From Chryseobacterium viscerum (GTDB taxonomy: Bacteria > Bacteroidota > Bacteroidia > Flavobacteriales > Weeksellaceae): a stretch of 64,000 bases of DNA. The DNA lies in the NCBI RefSeq assembly GCF_025949665.1, contig NZ_JAPDFT010000001.1:496001-560000 (forward strand), in the 5' to 3' direction. Positions 8,672-17,316 of this stretch are shown in pieces (position 1 is the stretch's first letter; each line of letters begins with the position of its first letter). A program made the translations under genes and the position numbers. The notes under the pieces were generated by a model. It saw nothing but the letters and a program-made list of their open reading frames with translations. It made no database searches and was not told the DNA's origin.

Positions 8672-10061
8672 TATGCAAAAAACACTTCAGCAAGAGGTAA
8701 CTCTTTCTGGAATTGGCCTTCATACGGGTAAAGAAGTAAAACTTACCATTAAACCTGCTAAAGAAAATACAGGTTTTGTATTTGTAAGAACAGACTTGGA
8801 GGGACATCCTCAGGTAGAAGCAGATGTAAATTATGTTGTAGCAACAGAAAGAGGAACTACATTAGAAAAATTAGGGGTAAAAATTACCACTTGCGAACAC
8901 CTTTTGGCAGCTCTTGTGGGTTGTGATATTGATAACGCGGTCTTAGAAATGGATGCCTCTGAGCCACCTATTCTGGATGGATCTTCAAAATATTTTGTTG
9001 AAGCTATTGAAAGCGTTGGTGTTGCAGAACAGGGGGTAGCGAGAGAATATCTGGTTGTAAAAGAAGTTCTTACTTACAGTGATCCGGCAACAGGTTCGGA
9101 AATCACAATTATTCCTTCAGATACTTACGAAGTAACAACAATGGTAGATTTTGGGACTAAAGTATTAGGTACTCAGAATGCCACTCTTAAAAATATTTCA
9201 GAATTTAAAGACGAAATCTCATCAGCAAGAACATTTAGCTTCCTGCATGAATTGGAAATGCTTTTAGATCACGGTTTGATCAAAGGTGGAGATATTTCCA
9301 ATGCCATTGTATATGTAGATAAAGATCTTACTCCTGAAACTACAGAAAAATTAAAGAAAGCTTTTGGTAAAGATAATGTATCCATCAGACCAAACGGTAT
9401 TCTTGATAATCTTAATTTAAACTATCCTAACGAAGCCGCAAGACACAAATTACTGGATGTAATCGGTGACCTGGCTTTGGCAGGTGTAAAAATAAAAGGT
9501 AAAGTTATTGCCAACAAACCGGGACACTTTGTGAATACTCAGTTTGCGAAAAAACTAAACCGCCAGTGGAAATTGCAGAAAAAGAAAAACGTTCCGGATT
9601 TTGACCTGACAAAAGAACCAGTATTCGATATCAACGGAATAATGAAGCTTATGCCTCACAGACCCCCGTTCTTATTGATTGATAAAGTTCTTGAGCTTTC
9701 AGACTCTCATGTAGTAGGTTTGAAAAACGTGACGATGAACGAACCATTCTTCGTTGGACACTTCCCTAAAGAACCTGTAATGCCTGGAGTACTTCAGGTA
9801 GAAGCATTAGCACAGACAGGAGGTATCCTGGTACTGGCTAGCGTTCCGGATCCTGAGAACTATTCTACTTATTTCATCAAAATTGATAAGGTGAAATTCA
9901 AGAGAAAAGTAATTCCTGGAGATACGCTAATATTCAAAATTGAATTGATAGAGCCTATCAGAAGAGGAATTGTTCATATGCAGGGGTATGGATACGTAGG
10001 AGATACAGTAGCAGTAGAAGCAGAGCTTATGGCTCAAGTTGCAAAAAATAAAGTTGATTAA
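8664..10061 (+). CDS. lpxC: Bifunctional LpxC deacetylase / FabZ dehydratase
   Basis: 465 residues. The N-terminal part (about 1-300) is the zinc-dependent UDP-3-O-acyl-GlcNAc deacetylase, the committed step of lipid A synthesis: [25 protein letters not shown] and [19 protein letters not shown] with zinc and catalytic residues. The C-terminal part (about 315-465) is 3-hydroxyacyl-ACP dehydratase Fab[14 protein letters not shown] and [20 protein letters not shown] with the His/Glu pair. The fusion is normal in Bacteroidetes. The ATG at 8664 overlaps the lpxD stop (ATGAGTGA); a second ATG at 8673 is also possible. The upstream TTG (8637) would add residues with no family match. Confidence 0.95.
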   Translation: MSDMQKTLQQEVTLSGIGLHTGKEVKLTIKPAKENTGFVFVRTDLEGHPQVEADVNYVVATERGTTLEKLGVKITTCEHLLAALVGCDIDNAVLEMDASEPPILDGSSKYFVEAIESVGVAEQGVAREYLVVKEVLTYSDPATGSEITIIPSDTYEVTTMVDFGTKVLGTQNATLKNISEFKDEISSARTFSFLHELEMLLDHGLIKGGDISNAIVYVDKDLTPETTEKLKKAFGKDNVSIRPNGILDNLNLNYPNEAARHKLLDVIGDLALAGVKIKGKVIANKPGHFVNTQFAKKLNRQWKLQKKKNVPDFDLTKEPVFDINGIMKLMPHRPPFLLIDKVLELSDSHVVGLKNVTMNEPFFVGHFPKEPVMPGVLQVEALAQTGGILVLASVPDPENYSTYFIKIDKVKFKRKVIPGDTLIFKIELIEPIRRGIVHMQGYGYVGDTVAVEAELMAQVAKNKVD

Positions 10062-10856
10062 ATGATTCATCAATTAGCAGCCGTAGATAAACGCGCGAAA
10101 ATCAGCAAAAATGTAATCGTAGAACCATTTACTACTATTGCAGGGGACGTAGAAATTGGAGAAGGAACCTGGATTGGTCCTAACGTTACCATTATGGATG
10201 GTGCAAGAATAGGAAAAAACTGTAGGATTTTTCCTGGGACTGTAATCTCTGCAATTCCCCAGGATCTGAAATTTGATGGTGAAGATACTCAGGTAATTAT
10301 CGGTGATGATACAACAATCAGAGAATGTGTTACAGTAAACAGAGGTACAAAAGCTCTAGGATATACTAAAATAGGAGCGAACTGCCTTATTATGGCTACT
10401 TCACATATTGCCCATGATTGCGTTATCGGAGATCACGTTATCATTGTAAACGGTTGTGGTATTGCAGGACATGTGGAGATTGGAGATTATACGGTAATGG
10501 GAGGCTTATCTGCTGTTCACCAATTTGGTAAAATCGGAAAACATGTCATGATTTCCGGAGGTACTTTGGTAAGAAAAGATATTCCACCTTACGTAAAGGT
10601 TGCAAGAGAGCCTATGTCTTATGCAGGTATCAATTCTGTTGGATTAAGAAGAAGAGGATTTACCAATGAGAAAATCTTTGAAATCCAGAAAATCTACAGA
10701 GCAATATTCCAGATGAAAATGAACGTTTCTCAGGCTATTTCCCATATTGAAAAAGAAATGCTTCCAACGGCTGAAAGAGATGAAATCTTACAGTTTATTC
10801 AAAACTCACCTAGAGGTATCGTAAAAGGATATGGTACCGGAAAGGAAAGAGAGTAA
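10062..10856 (+). CDS. lpxA: Acyl-ACP--UDP-N-acetylglucosamine O-acyltransferase LpxA
   Basis: 264 residues. First step of lipid A synthesis: moves a 3-hydroxyacyl chain from ACP to the 3-OH of UDP-GlcNAc. A left-handed beta-helix built from hexapeptide repeats covers residues 1-190, followed by the alpha-helical C-terminal domain. The catalytic His is His118 in SHIAHDC. GINSVGLRRRGF is the LpxA signature after the helix. The start codon follows the lpxC-fabZ stop directly (TAAATG), so coupling is likely. lpxB is not in the window. Confidence 0.96.
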   Translation: MIHQLAAVDKRAKISKNVIVEPFTTIAGDVEIGEGTWIGPNVTIMDGARIGKNCRIFPGTVISAIPQDLKFDGEDTQVIIGDDTTIRECVTVNRGTKALGYTKIGANCLIMATSHIAHDCVIGDHVIIVNGCGIAGHVEIGDYTVMGGLSAVHQFGKIGKHVMISGGTLVRKDIPPYVKVAREPMSYAGINSVGLRRRGFTNEKIFEIQKIYRAIFQMKMNVSQAISHIEKEMLPTAERDEILQFIQNSPRGIVKGYGTGKERE

Positions 10857-10879
10857 TTAATGATAAATACTATCAGACA

Positions 10880-11215
10880 ATGAAAAGTTTAATTGTACTT
10901 ACGGCGCTTTCTGCAACTTCTTTTTTGTTTGCACAGCAGACGGAAAAGCCTGAAACTGGAAAAAAGGAAAACCCCTTTACCATAGAAAGAAAACTTTCCG
11001 AAGTATCTAATGATAGTATTGCAAAGAATAACGTAAATAGTATTCTGAAACAGAAAAATACCGGAAGTTCAATTTTAGGAACAACCGATCAATATAAAAC
11101 TGATCTTCAGATGAATGTAAACAGATTGAATAATAATGTGAATACGTTCAATAATAATACATTTAACAGAATGATGCCGCAAGGGCAAGGAATACAGTTT
11201 AATAAAAGAAAATAA
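10880..11215 (+). CDS. Small secreted Asn-rich protein, unknown function
   Basis: 111 residues. A signal peptide (MKSLIVLTALSATSFLFAQ) precedes a hydrophilic mature part with no fold I recognise. The C-terminal half is very rich in Asn (LNNNVNTFNNNTFNR) and ends in a basic tail. It lies 23 bases after lpxA and 15 before efp, so it is part of the lipid A/efp operon and probably works in the periplasm or envelope. No function can be given. Confidence 0.75.
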   Translation: MKSLIVLTALSATSFLFAQQTEKPETGKKENPFTIERKLSEVSNDSIAKNNVNSILKQKNTGSSILGTTDQYKTDLQMNVNRLNNNVNTFNNNTFNRMMPQGQGIQFNKRK

Positions 11216-11230
11216 ATATTTACAAAATTA

Positions 11231-11794
11231 ATGGCAACAAGTAACGATATCAGAAAAGGTCTTTGCATCGAATATAGCAATGATATTTTTAAAGTAATCG
11301 AGTTCCTTCACGTAAAACCAGGAAAAGGACCTGCTTTCGTAAGAACAAAATTAAAATCAGTGACTAACGGTAAAGTAATTGATAATACTTTCTCTGCAGG
11401 ACACAAAATTGATGAAGTAAAAGTAATCACTAGAAAGTTCCAGTATCTGTATGATGATGAGAACGGATTCCACTTCATGAACAATGATGACTTCTCTCAA
11501 TTATACATCAATAAAGAAATGATTGAAAACGCTCAGTTCATGAAAGCTGGTGAAGAAGTAACAATCATTCTGAAAGAAGCTGATGAGACTCCGCTTTCTG
11601 CTGAACTTCCACAGTCAGTATATCTGGATGTTATCGAAGCTGATCCGGGTGTAAAAGGAAACACGGCAACTAACGCTCTTAAAAACGCAATCGTTGAAAC
11701 AGGAGCAAGAGTAATGGTTCCTTTGTTCATTGAACCGGGAGACAGAATTAAAGTAAGCACTGAAGACGGCAGCTACTTAGAAAGAGTGAAATAA
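11231..11794 (+). CDS. efp: Translation elongation factor P
   Basis: 187 residues, full length. Relieves ribosome stalling at polyproline stretches. N-terminal KOW-like domain, then two OB-fold domains, ending in the family signature DGSYLERVK. The loop residue that is modified in many bacteria is Lys32, in KPGKGPAF. No gene for a modifying enzyme (EpmA, EpmB, EarP) is nearby. Located inside the lipid A operon, upstream of the second lpxD-like gene. Confidence 0.97.
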   Translation: MATSNDIRKGLCIEYSNDIFKVIEFLHVKPGKGPAFVRTKLKSVTNGKVIDNTFSAGHKIDEVKVITRKFQYLYDDENGFHFMNNDDFSQLYINKEMIENAQFMKAGEEVTIILKEADETPLSAELPQSVYLDVIEADPGVKGNTATNALKNAIVETGARVMVPLFIEPGDRIKVSTEDGSYLERVK

Positions 11795-11810
11795 TAAATA
11801 AAATTTACAT

Positions 11811-11842
11811 AAATTCGGTTTGCATTAGCAGTCCGAATTTTG
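11811..11842 (+). terminator. Weak hairpin after efp, possible partial terminator
   Basis: Stem AAATTCGG / CCGAATTT (11811-11818 with 11833-11840) with a 14-base loop and a short T-rich tail. It may only reduce read-through into the lpxD-like gene. Confidence 0.4.
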
Positions 11843-11864
11843 TTTTATAAGAAAATCTATTGTT

Positions 11865-12767
11865 ATGAGATTCCATTCTCCGCAAAAGCTTAAAACGATT
11901 GCAGATTTAATAGGCTCAGCATTTGTTGGTCCGGAAGACTTTGAAGTATTGGGAACTAATGAAATTCATATGGTAAAGCCAGGTGATATCGTTTTTGTGA
12001 ACCACCCTAAATATTATGACAAAGCATTAAACTCTGCAGCGACTATTATTTTAATTGATAAAGAAGTAGAGTGCCCGGAAGGCAAAGCGCTTTTAGTTTC
12101 TGATGATCCTTTCAGAGACTTTAATAAAATCAATACTCATTTTACCAGAATATATAATTTCACAGAAGAACTTCACGATGTTGAAATAGGAGAGGGTACA
12201 AGGATTCACTCTTCAGCAGTAATCGGAAACAATGTGAAAATCGGAAAAAATACCCTTATCTTCCCTAATGTAGTGATCGGTGATCGTACGGAAATCGGAG
12301 ATAATGTTATTATTCAATCCAACACCGTTTTAGGAGGTGACGCATTTTATTACAGAAAATTAAATGGAAACTTTGACCGCCTGATTTCTGTAGGAAATGT
12401 TGTTATTGAAAACAATGTGGAGATCGGAAATGGCTGCACCATAGACAGAGGTGTTACAGATTCTACCATCATTGGAGAAGGTTCTGTTTTGGATAACCAG
12501 ATTCAGGTGGGACATGATACCGTTATCGGGAAAAAATGTCTTATTGCTTCTCAGGTAGGAATTGCAGGATGCTGCATCATTGGAGATGAGGTGACATTAT
12601 GGGGACAGGTAGGAATCGCTTCCGGTAATAAAATTGAGGCAGGATCTGTAATTTTGGGAAAAACAGGAGTAAACAGAGATCTGGAAAAAGGTATCTATAT
12701 CGGGATGTTTGCCGAAGATTTCAAAACTTATCTCAAAAAAGAAGTAAAGCTGAGAAATCTCAAATAA
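11865..12767 (+). CDS. Second LpxD-like acyltransferase (paralogue)
   Basis: 300 residues. Same layout as LpxD: an N-terminal uridine-binding-type domain (1-100, [13 protein letters not shown] and [14 protein letters not shown]) and a left-handed beta-helix (about 105-280), with a His in the catalytic position (His217 in [12 protein letters not shown]). It is shorter than the lpxD at 7640 and diverged from it. It could be an N-acyltransferase with another acyl-chain choice or act on another sugar nucleotide. Position after efp in the same direction suggests it belongs to the lipid A transcription unit. Function as a true LpxD is not proven. Confidence 0.85.
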   Translation: MRFHSPQKLKTIADLIGSAFVGPEDFEVLGTNEIHMVKPGDIVFVNHPKYYDKALNSAATIILIDKEVECPEGKALLVSDDPFRDFNKINTHFTRIYNFTEELHDVEIGEGTRIHSSAVIGNNVKIGKNTLIFPNVVIGDRTEIGDNVIIQSNTVLGGDAFYYRKLNGNFDRLISVGNVVIENNVEIGNGCTIDRGVTDSTIIGEGSVLDNQIQVGHDTVIGKKCLIASQVGIAGCCIIGDEVTLWGQVGIASGNKIEAGSVILGKTGVNRDLEKGIYIGMFAEDFKTYLKKEVKLRNLK

Positions 12768-12807
12768 ACTATTCCAAAGGTTTTATCTAAAATCAAAGAA
12801 ATTTAAG

Positions 12808-12815
12808 TAAATTTG
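12808..12815 (+). promoter_or_regulatory. -7 box TAAATTTG upstream of sucD
   Basis: Exact TAnnTTTG match, 42 bases before the ATG; no clear -33 element. Confidence 0.5.
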
Positions 12816-12857
12816 TGAGCATTAATAAAATAATAAATAAATTAAAACAACAATAAA

Positions 12858-13730
12858 ATGTCAATTTTAGTAAACAAAGATTCTAAAGTAATTGTACAAG
12901 GATTTACAGGGAACGAAGGAACTTTCCACGCTGGTCAGATGATTGAATACGGAACAAATGTAGTAGGTGGTGTTACTCCAGGAAAAGGAGGTAGCGAGCA
13001 CTTAGGAAAACCGGTATTTAATACAGTGGCTGATGCTGTTGAAAAAGCAGGAGCAAACGTAAGTATCATTTTCGTACCACCGGCATTTGCAGCAGACGCT
13101 ATCATGGAAGCTGCTGAAGCAGGTATCAAAGTGATTGTATGTATTACGGAAGGTATTCCTGTAGCTGATATGGTAAAAGTAAAATCTTATATTGCTGACA
13201 GAGACTGCAGATTAATCGGACCAAACTGCCCTGGAATCATTACTTCTGAAGAAGCTAAAATTGGTATTATGCCAGGTTTCGTTTTCAAAAAAGGTAAAGT
13301 AGGTATCGTTTCAAAATCAGGTACCCTTACTTACGAAGCTGCTGACCAGGTAGTAAGAGCAGGTTACGGTATTTCTACCGCTATCGGTATTGGTGGTGAC
13401 CCAATCATTGGAACAACTACAAGAGAAGCATTAGAATTATTTATCAATGACCCTGAAACTGAAGCTGTTGTAATGATCGGTGAAATTGGTGGAGGTCTTG
13501 AAGCTGAAGCTGCAAGATGGTACAAAGCAAGTGGTTCTAATAAACCAGTTGTAGGGTTCATCGCTGGGCAAACAGCTCCAAAAGGAAGAACAATGGGACA
13601 CGCAGGTGCTATCGTAGGTGGTGCTGAAGATACAGCTCAGGCAAAAATGGAAATCATGAGAGAAAACGGTATCAACGTTGTAGACTCTCCTGCTGATATT
13701 GGTGCTACTGTAGCAAAAATTCTAGGATAA
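12858..13730 (+). CDS. sucD: Succinate--CoA ligase, alpha subunit
   Basis: 290 residues. TCA-cycle enzyme making succinate and ATP/GTP from succinyl-CoA. The N-terminal CoA-binding Rossmann domain ([21 protein letters not shown]) is followed by the ligase domain with the phosphohistidine His248 in [13 protein letters not shown] and the SKSGTLTYE phosphate loop. The beta subunit (sucC) is not adjacent, which is common in Bacteroidetes. A beta-barrel gene follows 16 bases downstream and may be co-transcribed. Confidence 0.97.
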   Translation: MSILVNKDSKVIVQGFTGNEGTFHAGQMIEYGTNVVGGVTPGKGGSEHLGKPVFNTVADAVEKAGANVSIIFVPPAFAADAIMEAAEAGIKVIVCITEGIPVADMVKVKSYIADRDCRLIGPNCPGIITSEEAKIGIMPGFVFKKGKVGIVSKSGTLTYEAADQVVRAGYGISTAIGIGGDPIIGTTTREALELFINDPETEAVVMIGEIGGGLEAEAARWYKASGSNKPVVGFIAGQTAPKGRTMGHAGAIVGGAEDTAQAKMEIMRENGINVVDSPADIGATVAKILG

Positions 13731-13746
13731 TATAAAACCACATCAT

Positions 13747-14415
13747 ATGAAAAAACTTTTATTAGCCTCAGCTTTGACGCTTTCTGCATTATCTTTTGCA
13801 CAGGTGCAATGGAATAATACAAGATTTGGTCTTACAGCAGGTTTAAACTACTCAAGAGTAGCAAATGCCCACAATCCCTCTGGCCCAAGATTTACCTTCC
13901 AAGGTGGAGCTTTGGCTTTGATCCCCGTAGGGAAGGCAAACCAATTCTTTATACAACCCGAAGTTTTGTACTATGGTGCAGGAGAAACCGGGAAAGATAA
14001 AGACGCTAAAGGAAAAGATGGTTATGATGCAGTATATGCAAACAACTATCTGAGTGTACCACTTTATTTCAAAGGATACTTTTCAGAAGCTGAATCGGAA
14101 TTCTTTGGATTGATTGGACCTAGATTTAACTTTTTAGTAAGTCAGGACGTAAAGAATGCTCCTATAAGCAGACCTTATTATGATCCGGACGTTACTGATC
14201 CTACACAACCAGGAGTAGACGGAAAAGCAAAAAGCTTTAACTGGGGACTTGGACTAGGCGTAGGATATAGCTATAAGAGACAACTTGAAGTAGCTTTAAA
14301 ATATGATTTAGGACTTTCTGATACTTACCCTGGTCTTGCAAAAGAAAAAGGCGGTAGTGATAAGAAAAAATCAGAACAGGTAATTGCACTTACCTTAAGC
14401 TATATATTCAAATAG
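13747..14415 (+). CDS. Outer-membrane beta-barrel protein (porin/PorT-like family)
   Basis: 222 residues. Signal peptide (MKKLLLASALTLSALSFAQ), then about 200 residues of alternating aromatic/polar beta strands ending in LTLSYIFK with the terminal aromatic residue typical of barrel proteins. Fits the OMP_b-brl_2/PorT-type family (GLTAGLNYSRV near the N-terminus, FFIQPEVLYYGAG). The family name does not imply the T9SS role of PorT itself. Function unknown; possible co-transcription with sucD, from which it is 16 bases away. Confidence 0.8.
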   Translation: MKKLLLASALTLSALSFAQVQWNNTRFGLTAGLNYSRVANAHNPSGPRFTFQGGALALIPVGKANQFFIQPEVLYYGAGETGKDKDAKGKDGYDAVYANNYLSVPLYFKGYFSEAESEFFGLIGPRFNFLVSQDVKNAPISRPYYDPDVTDPTQPGVDGKAKSFNWGLGLGVGYSYKRQLEVALKYDLGLSDTYPGLAKEKGGSDKKKSEQVIALTLSYIFK

Positions 14416-14430
14416 AATAGCTCTCAATAT

Positions 14431-14466
14431 AAAAAATCTCGGAAACTAAGTTTCCGGGATTTTTTA
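14431..14466. terminator. Bidirectional terminator
   Basis: CGGAAAC / GTTTCCG stem extended by a G-T pair and outer CTA/TAG-like pairs (14436-14446 with 14450-14460), TAA loop, A run left and T run right. Ends the barrel gene and the convergent ABC permease gene. Confidence 0.85.
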
Positions 14467-14511
14467 TTTTTAATTGTAAAAGAGCTTTATACTCTTCAGC
14501 CCTTTCGTTTA

Positions 14512-15822
14512 TTATCCTTTAATCCACTTCCAAAGCTCTTTTAAAGTAGCTTTATTACCGTACATCAAGATACCTACACGATAGATTTTTCCGGCCAGGA
14601 AGATCATAAAAATAGTTGTCGCCAGCAATAATGCAATAGACAGTGCAATCTGCCAGGCAGGAACTCCAAATGGGATTCTTGCAATCATCGCAACCGGTGA
14701 AGTAAACGGAATGATGGACAGCCAGAAGCCTAATGGCCCGTCCGGATTGTTCATCAGGGTAAAACTTCCATACATCCCCAATGTCAATGGCAAAATGGCA
14801 AATAAAGTAAATTGTTGGGTTTCTGTTTCGTTATCTACTGCAGAACCAATTGCTGCATAAATAGAACTGTAAAAAATATATCCTAAAAGGAAGAAAACGA
14901 TGAATACAAAAATGATCAGTGGAAAATTCAATTCCAGCAAACTGTGAGAGATCTGGGTAGCGAGCTGTCCCACATCCAGTTTACTTGCAATCTCATCATT
15001 TCCACCCGGAATATTTTTCTGAAGAGGTGAGAAGCCTGTATTCAGAACTAATGCTCCGATGACAGACATCGTGATCCAGATCAGAAACTGTGTCAGTGCA
15101 ACCATAGTTACCCCCAGAATCTTACCCATCATCAGTTCAAAAGGTTTTACAGAAGAAATAATGATCTCCACAACACGGTTGTTCTTTTCCTCAAGTACAC
15201 TTCGCATTACCCTTACACCATATATAATGATAAACATAAAGGTGACATACATCAGGATCATACTCAGCCCTGATTTAACCCCAAAAGCAAGATCAGAATC
15301 CTCTTTATTATTATCCGTAACATTAATGGTCTTTAATGTAAAGCTTTTATCAAGATCAATTAACTGAGTCTCCTGAATGCCCAGTTGTTTAATTTTTTCT
15401 TTTTTAACAACATTGCTGATGTCAGAAACAATTTGCTGCTTTGTATCGAATCCTATTTTGCTGTTGATCACCAGCCTTGCCTCTTTTTCAAGCGCATCGA
15501 AATTCTGATTTTTCAATTCCGGAAGAATCAAAATACCATCCAGGGATTCATTTCCTTTTAAATTGTTGATCTTGGATTTTTCATCTGCAGCCGAAACAAA
15601 AACGTAATTTAATTTATCATTAGATTTCAGCTGATTCATAAACAATCCGCTTTTATCAACCACTTCTATAATACTGTGTGACTCATTCGCCTTAAACATT
15701 AATCCAACCACAGCCCCAAAAGCAATAATCATTATGGGCGCCAGCAGTGTTAATATGATAAAGGATTTTTTCTTAACCTGTGTAAGAAATTCTCTCTTGG
15801 TAATTAAAAAAATATTATTCAT
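14512..15822 (-). CDS. ABC-2 type exporter permease (NatB-like)
   Basis: 436 residues. One TM segment near residues 20-42, a large extracytoplasmic domain (about 45-180), then five or six TM segments from about 185 to the end, the layout of NatB and related ABC-2 permeases. TQVKKKSFIILTLLAPI at the N-terminus and VMRSVLEEKNNRVVEIIISSVKPFELMMGK before the main TM bundle are family hallmarks. It follows its ATPase by five bases. Substrate unknown; NatAB exports sodium in Bacillus, but this cannot be inferred here. Confidence 0.88.
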   Translation of the reverse strand: MNNIFLITKREFLTQVKKKSFIILTLLAPIMIIAFGAVVGLMFKANESHSIIEVVDKSGLFMNQLKSNDKLNYVFVSAADEKSKINNLKGNESLDGILILPELKNQNFDALEKEARLVINSKIGFDTKQQIVSDISNVVKKEKIKQLGIQETQLIDLDKSFTLKTINVTDNNKEDSDLAFGVKSGLSMILMYVTFMFIIIYGVRVMRSVLEEKNNRVVEIIISSVKPFELMMGKILGVTMVALTQFLIWITMSVIGALVLNTGFSPLQKNIPGGNDEIASKLDVGQLATQISHSLLELNFPLIIFVFIVFFLLGYIFYSSIYAAIGSAVDNETETQQFTLFAILPLTLGMYGSFTLMNNPDGPLGFWLSIIPFTSPVAMIARIPFGVPAWQIALSIALLLATTIFMIFLAGKIYRVGILMYGNKATLKELWKWIKG

Positions 15823-15827
15823 AAAAT

Positions 15828-16739
15828 TTAAGGATGGTTACTTACAGCATTAATAAATACTTCATTCATGCTAGGAATTCTTTCATCGAATGATCTCACT
15901 TTACCCACTTGTACAAGATCTAGAAGAACATTATTCTGACTCTCTTCATTTTTCAGGTCAAAAGAAACAAGATTATTTTCATTCGATAAATTGAAGATGT
16001 CATACTTATTCTTGAAATAATCAAACTGATCGCTGCTGACATCAGAAAGTGTAACTCCAAAAATATTTTTCTTAAATTTTTCCCTTACATCAAAAACCCT
16101 TCCGTCAATGATTTTTTTAGAATTGTTGATCAAAGCAACATAATCACACATTTCTTCCACACTTTCCATTCTGTGGGTAGAAAGGATGATGGTTGTTCCG
16201 TTATTTTTAAGATCAATGATCTGATCTTTGATTAAGTTGGCATTTACAGGGTCAAAACCCGAAAAAGGTTCATCAAGAATCAAAAGATGAGGTCTGTGAA
16301 GAACCGTTACTACAAACTGGATCTTTTGTGCCATCCCTTTAGATAGTTCAGAGAGTTTTTTCTTCCACCATTGGTCGATATTCAGTTTTTCAAACCATTT
16401 TTTGGCTTCATTCAGGGCATCGCTTTTACTCATTCCCTTTAGTTCCCCGAAATATAAAATCTGATCGCCAACACTCATGTTTTTGTACAATCCTCTTTCT
16501 TCGGGCATGTAGCCAATGTCTTTAATATGATCCGGGTTCAGTTTTTGTCCGTTGATAAAGATATCTCCGGAATCTGCCTGAGTAATTTGATTAATGATGC
16601 GGATAAAAGAAGTTTTTCCGGCTCCGTTGGGTCCTAAAAGGCCGTAAATACTACCTTTGGGAACATGGATGCTGAAATCATCCAGGGCGACCTTTTTTCC
16701 GGCATTGTAGGTCTTTTTAATATGTTCGGCTTTTAGCAT
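15828..16739 (-). CDS. ABC transporter ATP-binding protein (NatA-like)
   Basis: 303 residues. Walker A GPNGAGKTS near 38-46, Q-loop region YMPEERGLYKNMSV, signature LSKGMAQKIQ, Walker B LLILDEPFSGFDP and the switch His in LSTHRMESVEE. The last 80 residues form a DUF4162-type C-terminal domain found in NatA-like ATPases. Forms a two-gene operon with the permease downstream. Substrate unknown. Confidence 0.92.
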   Translation of the reverse strand: MLKAEHIKKTYNAGKKVALDDFSIHVPKGSIYGLLGPNGAGKTSFIRIINQITQADSGDIFINGQKLNPDHIKDIGYMPEERGLYKNMSVGDQILYFGELKGMSKSDALNEAKKWFEKLNIDQWWKKKLSELSKGMAQKIQFVVTVLHRPHLLILDEPFSGFDPVNANLIKDQIIDLKNNGTTIILSTHRMESVEEMCDYVALINNSKKIIDGRVFDVREKFKKNIFGVTLSDVSSDQFDYFKNKYDIFNLSNENNLVSFDLKNEESQNNVLLDLVQVGKVRSFDERIPSMNEVFINAVSNHP

Positions 16740-16814
16740 TAAAATTATTCTTTTTACAATTAGTATAAAAAGATCCCGAAAGTTACGGAAATATTAAAAC
16801 AGAATTAATGTAAA

Positions 16815-16842
16815 AGAAAAAATCCTGATGATTATCAGGATT
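16815..16842 (-). terminator. Terminator of the small T9SS-sorted protein gene
   Basis: Perfect 9-bp stem (16821-16829 with 16834-16842), GATT loop, followed on the minus strand by a T-rich run. Confidence 0.85.
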
Positions 16843-16847
16843 GTAAT

Positions 16848-17198
16848 TTATTGTTTCACGATTTGAGTAACTTTCTGCGTGTTGTCACTTAAAATATAAC
16901 GGATCATATACTTTCCGGGTTTCAATTTTTCAATATTAATCTCACCGGAATTCATATTTACTGTATAATTAGCGACCTGCATACCCAAAATAGAATAAAA
17001 AGTCACACTTTTGATTCTTAAAGAAGAATCTTTTGCCTTAATGATAAGGAAATCCTTTGCAGGATTTGGATAAGCAAGCAATACCCCATCATCTGCTTTC
17101 TGAGTGATGGAACTCGGCTCTCTAAGCTGAGCTTTTAAATTGTTGGAAAATCCAACAAAAGTGCCTACAAATAGAAATAAAAGTAAAAGTTTTTTCAT
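16848..17198 (-). CDS. Minimal T9SS type A sorting-domain protein
   Basis: 116 residues from the ATG at 17198; the frame extends upstream to 17258, but the signal peptide MKKLLLLFLFVGTFVGF starts here and a promoter lies inside the extension. After cleavage (LKAQ) only about 15 residues precede a typical type A C-terminal sorting domain (about 43-116): AYPNPAKDFLIIKA, SILGMQV, LKPGKYMIRY and a basic end. The protein is thus almost only a T9SS sorting signal. It may be a small surface peptide carrier, or the remnant of a larger cargo. Confidence 0.85.
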   Translation of the reverse strand: MKKLLLLFLFVGTFVGFSNNLKAQLREPSSITQKADDGVLLAYPNPAKDFLIIKAKDSSLRIKSVTFYSILGMQVANYTVNMNSGEINIEKLKPGKYMIRYILSDNTQKVTQIVKQ

Positions 17199-17227
17199 CA
17201 AATTTATAATTTCTCGAATATATATAA

Positions 17228-17258
17228 CAAATGTAATACATTCTACAATTTCATACAA
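17228..17258 (-). promoter_or_regulatory. Promoter of the small T9SS gene: TTG-N20-TACATTTG
   Basis: Minus-strand -33 TTG (17256-17258) and -7 TACATTTG (17228-17235), 20 bases apart, 29 bases before the ATG at 17198. Confidence 0.65.
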
Positions 17259-17280
17259 TAGTTTTTTGTAGAACTTATAT

Positions 17281-17288
17281 TAAATTTG
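17281..17288 (+). promoter_or_regulatory. -7 box TAAATTTG upstream of hemB
   Basis: Exact TAnnTTTG match 28 bases before the hemB ATG. A TTTG at 17265-17268 is too close (12 bases) for a normal -33 element. Confidence 0.5.
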
Positions 17289-17316
17289 TAGAAACTTATT
17301 CAAAAAGTATTCCAAA

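Noticed and set aside
13747-14415. Calling this beta-barrel gene the T9SS component PorT
   Set aside because: Only the general OMP_b-brl_2 pattern is visible; many unrelated porin-like proteins share it.
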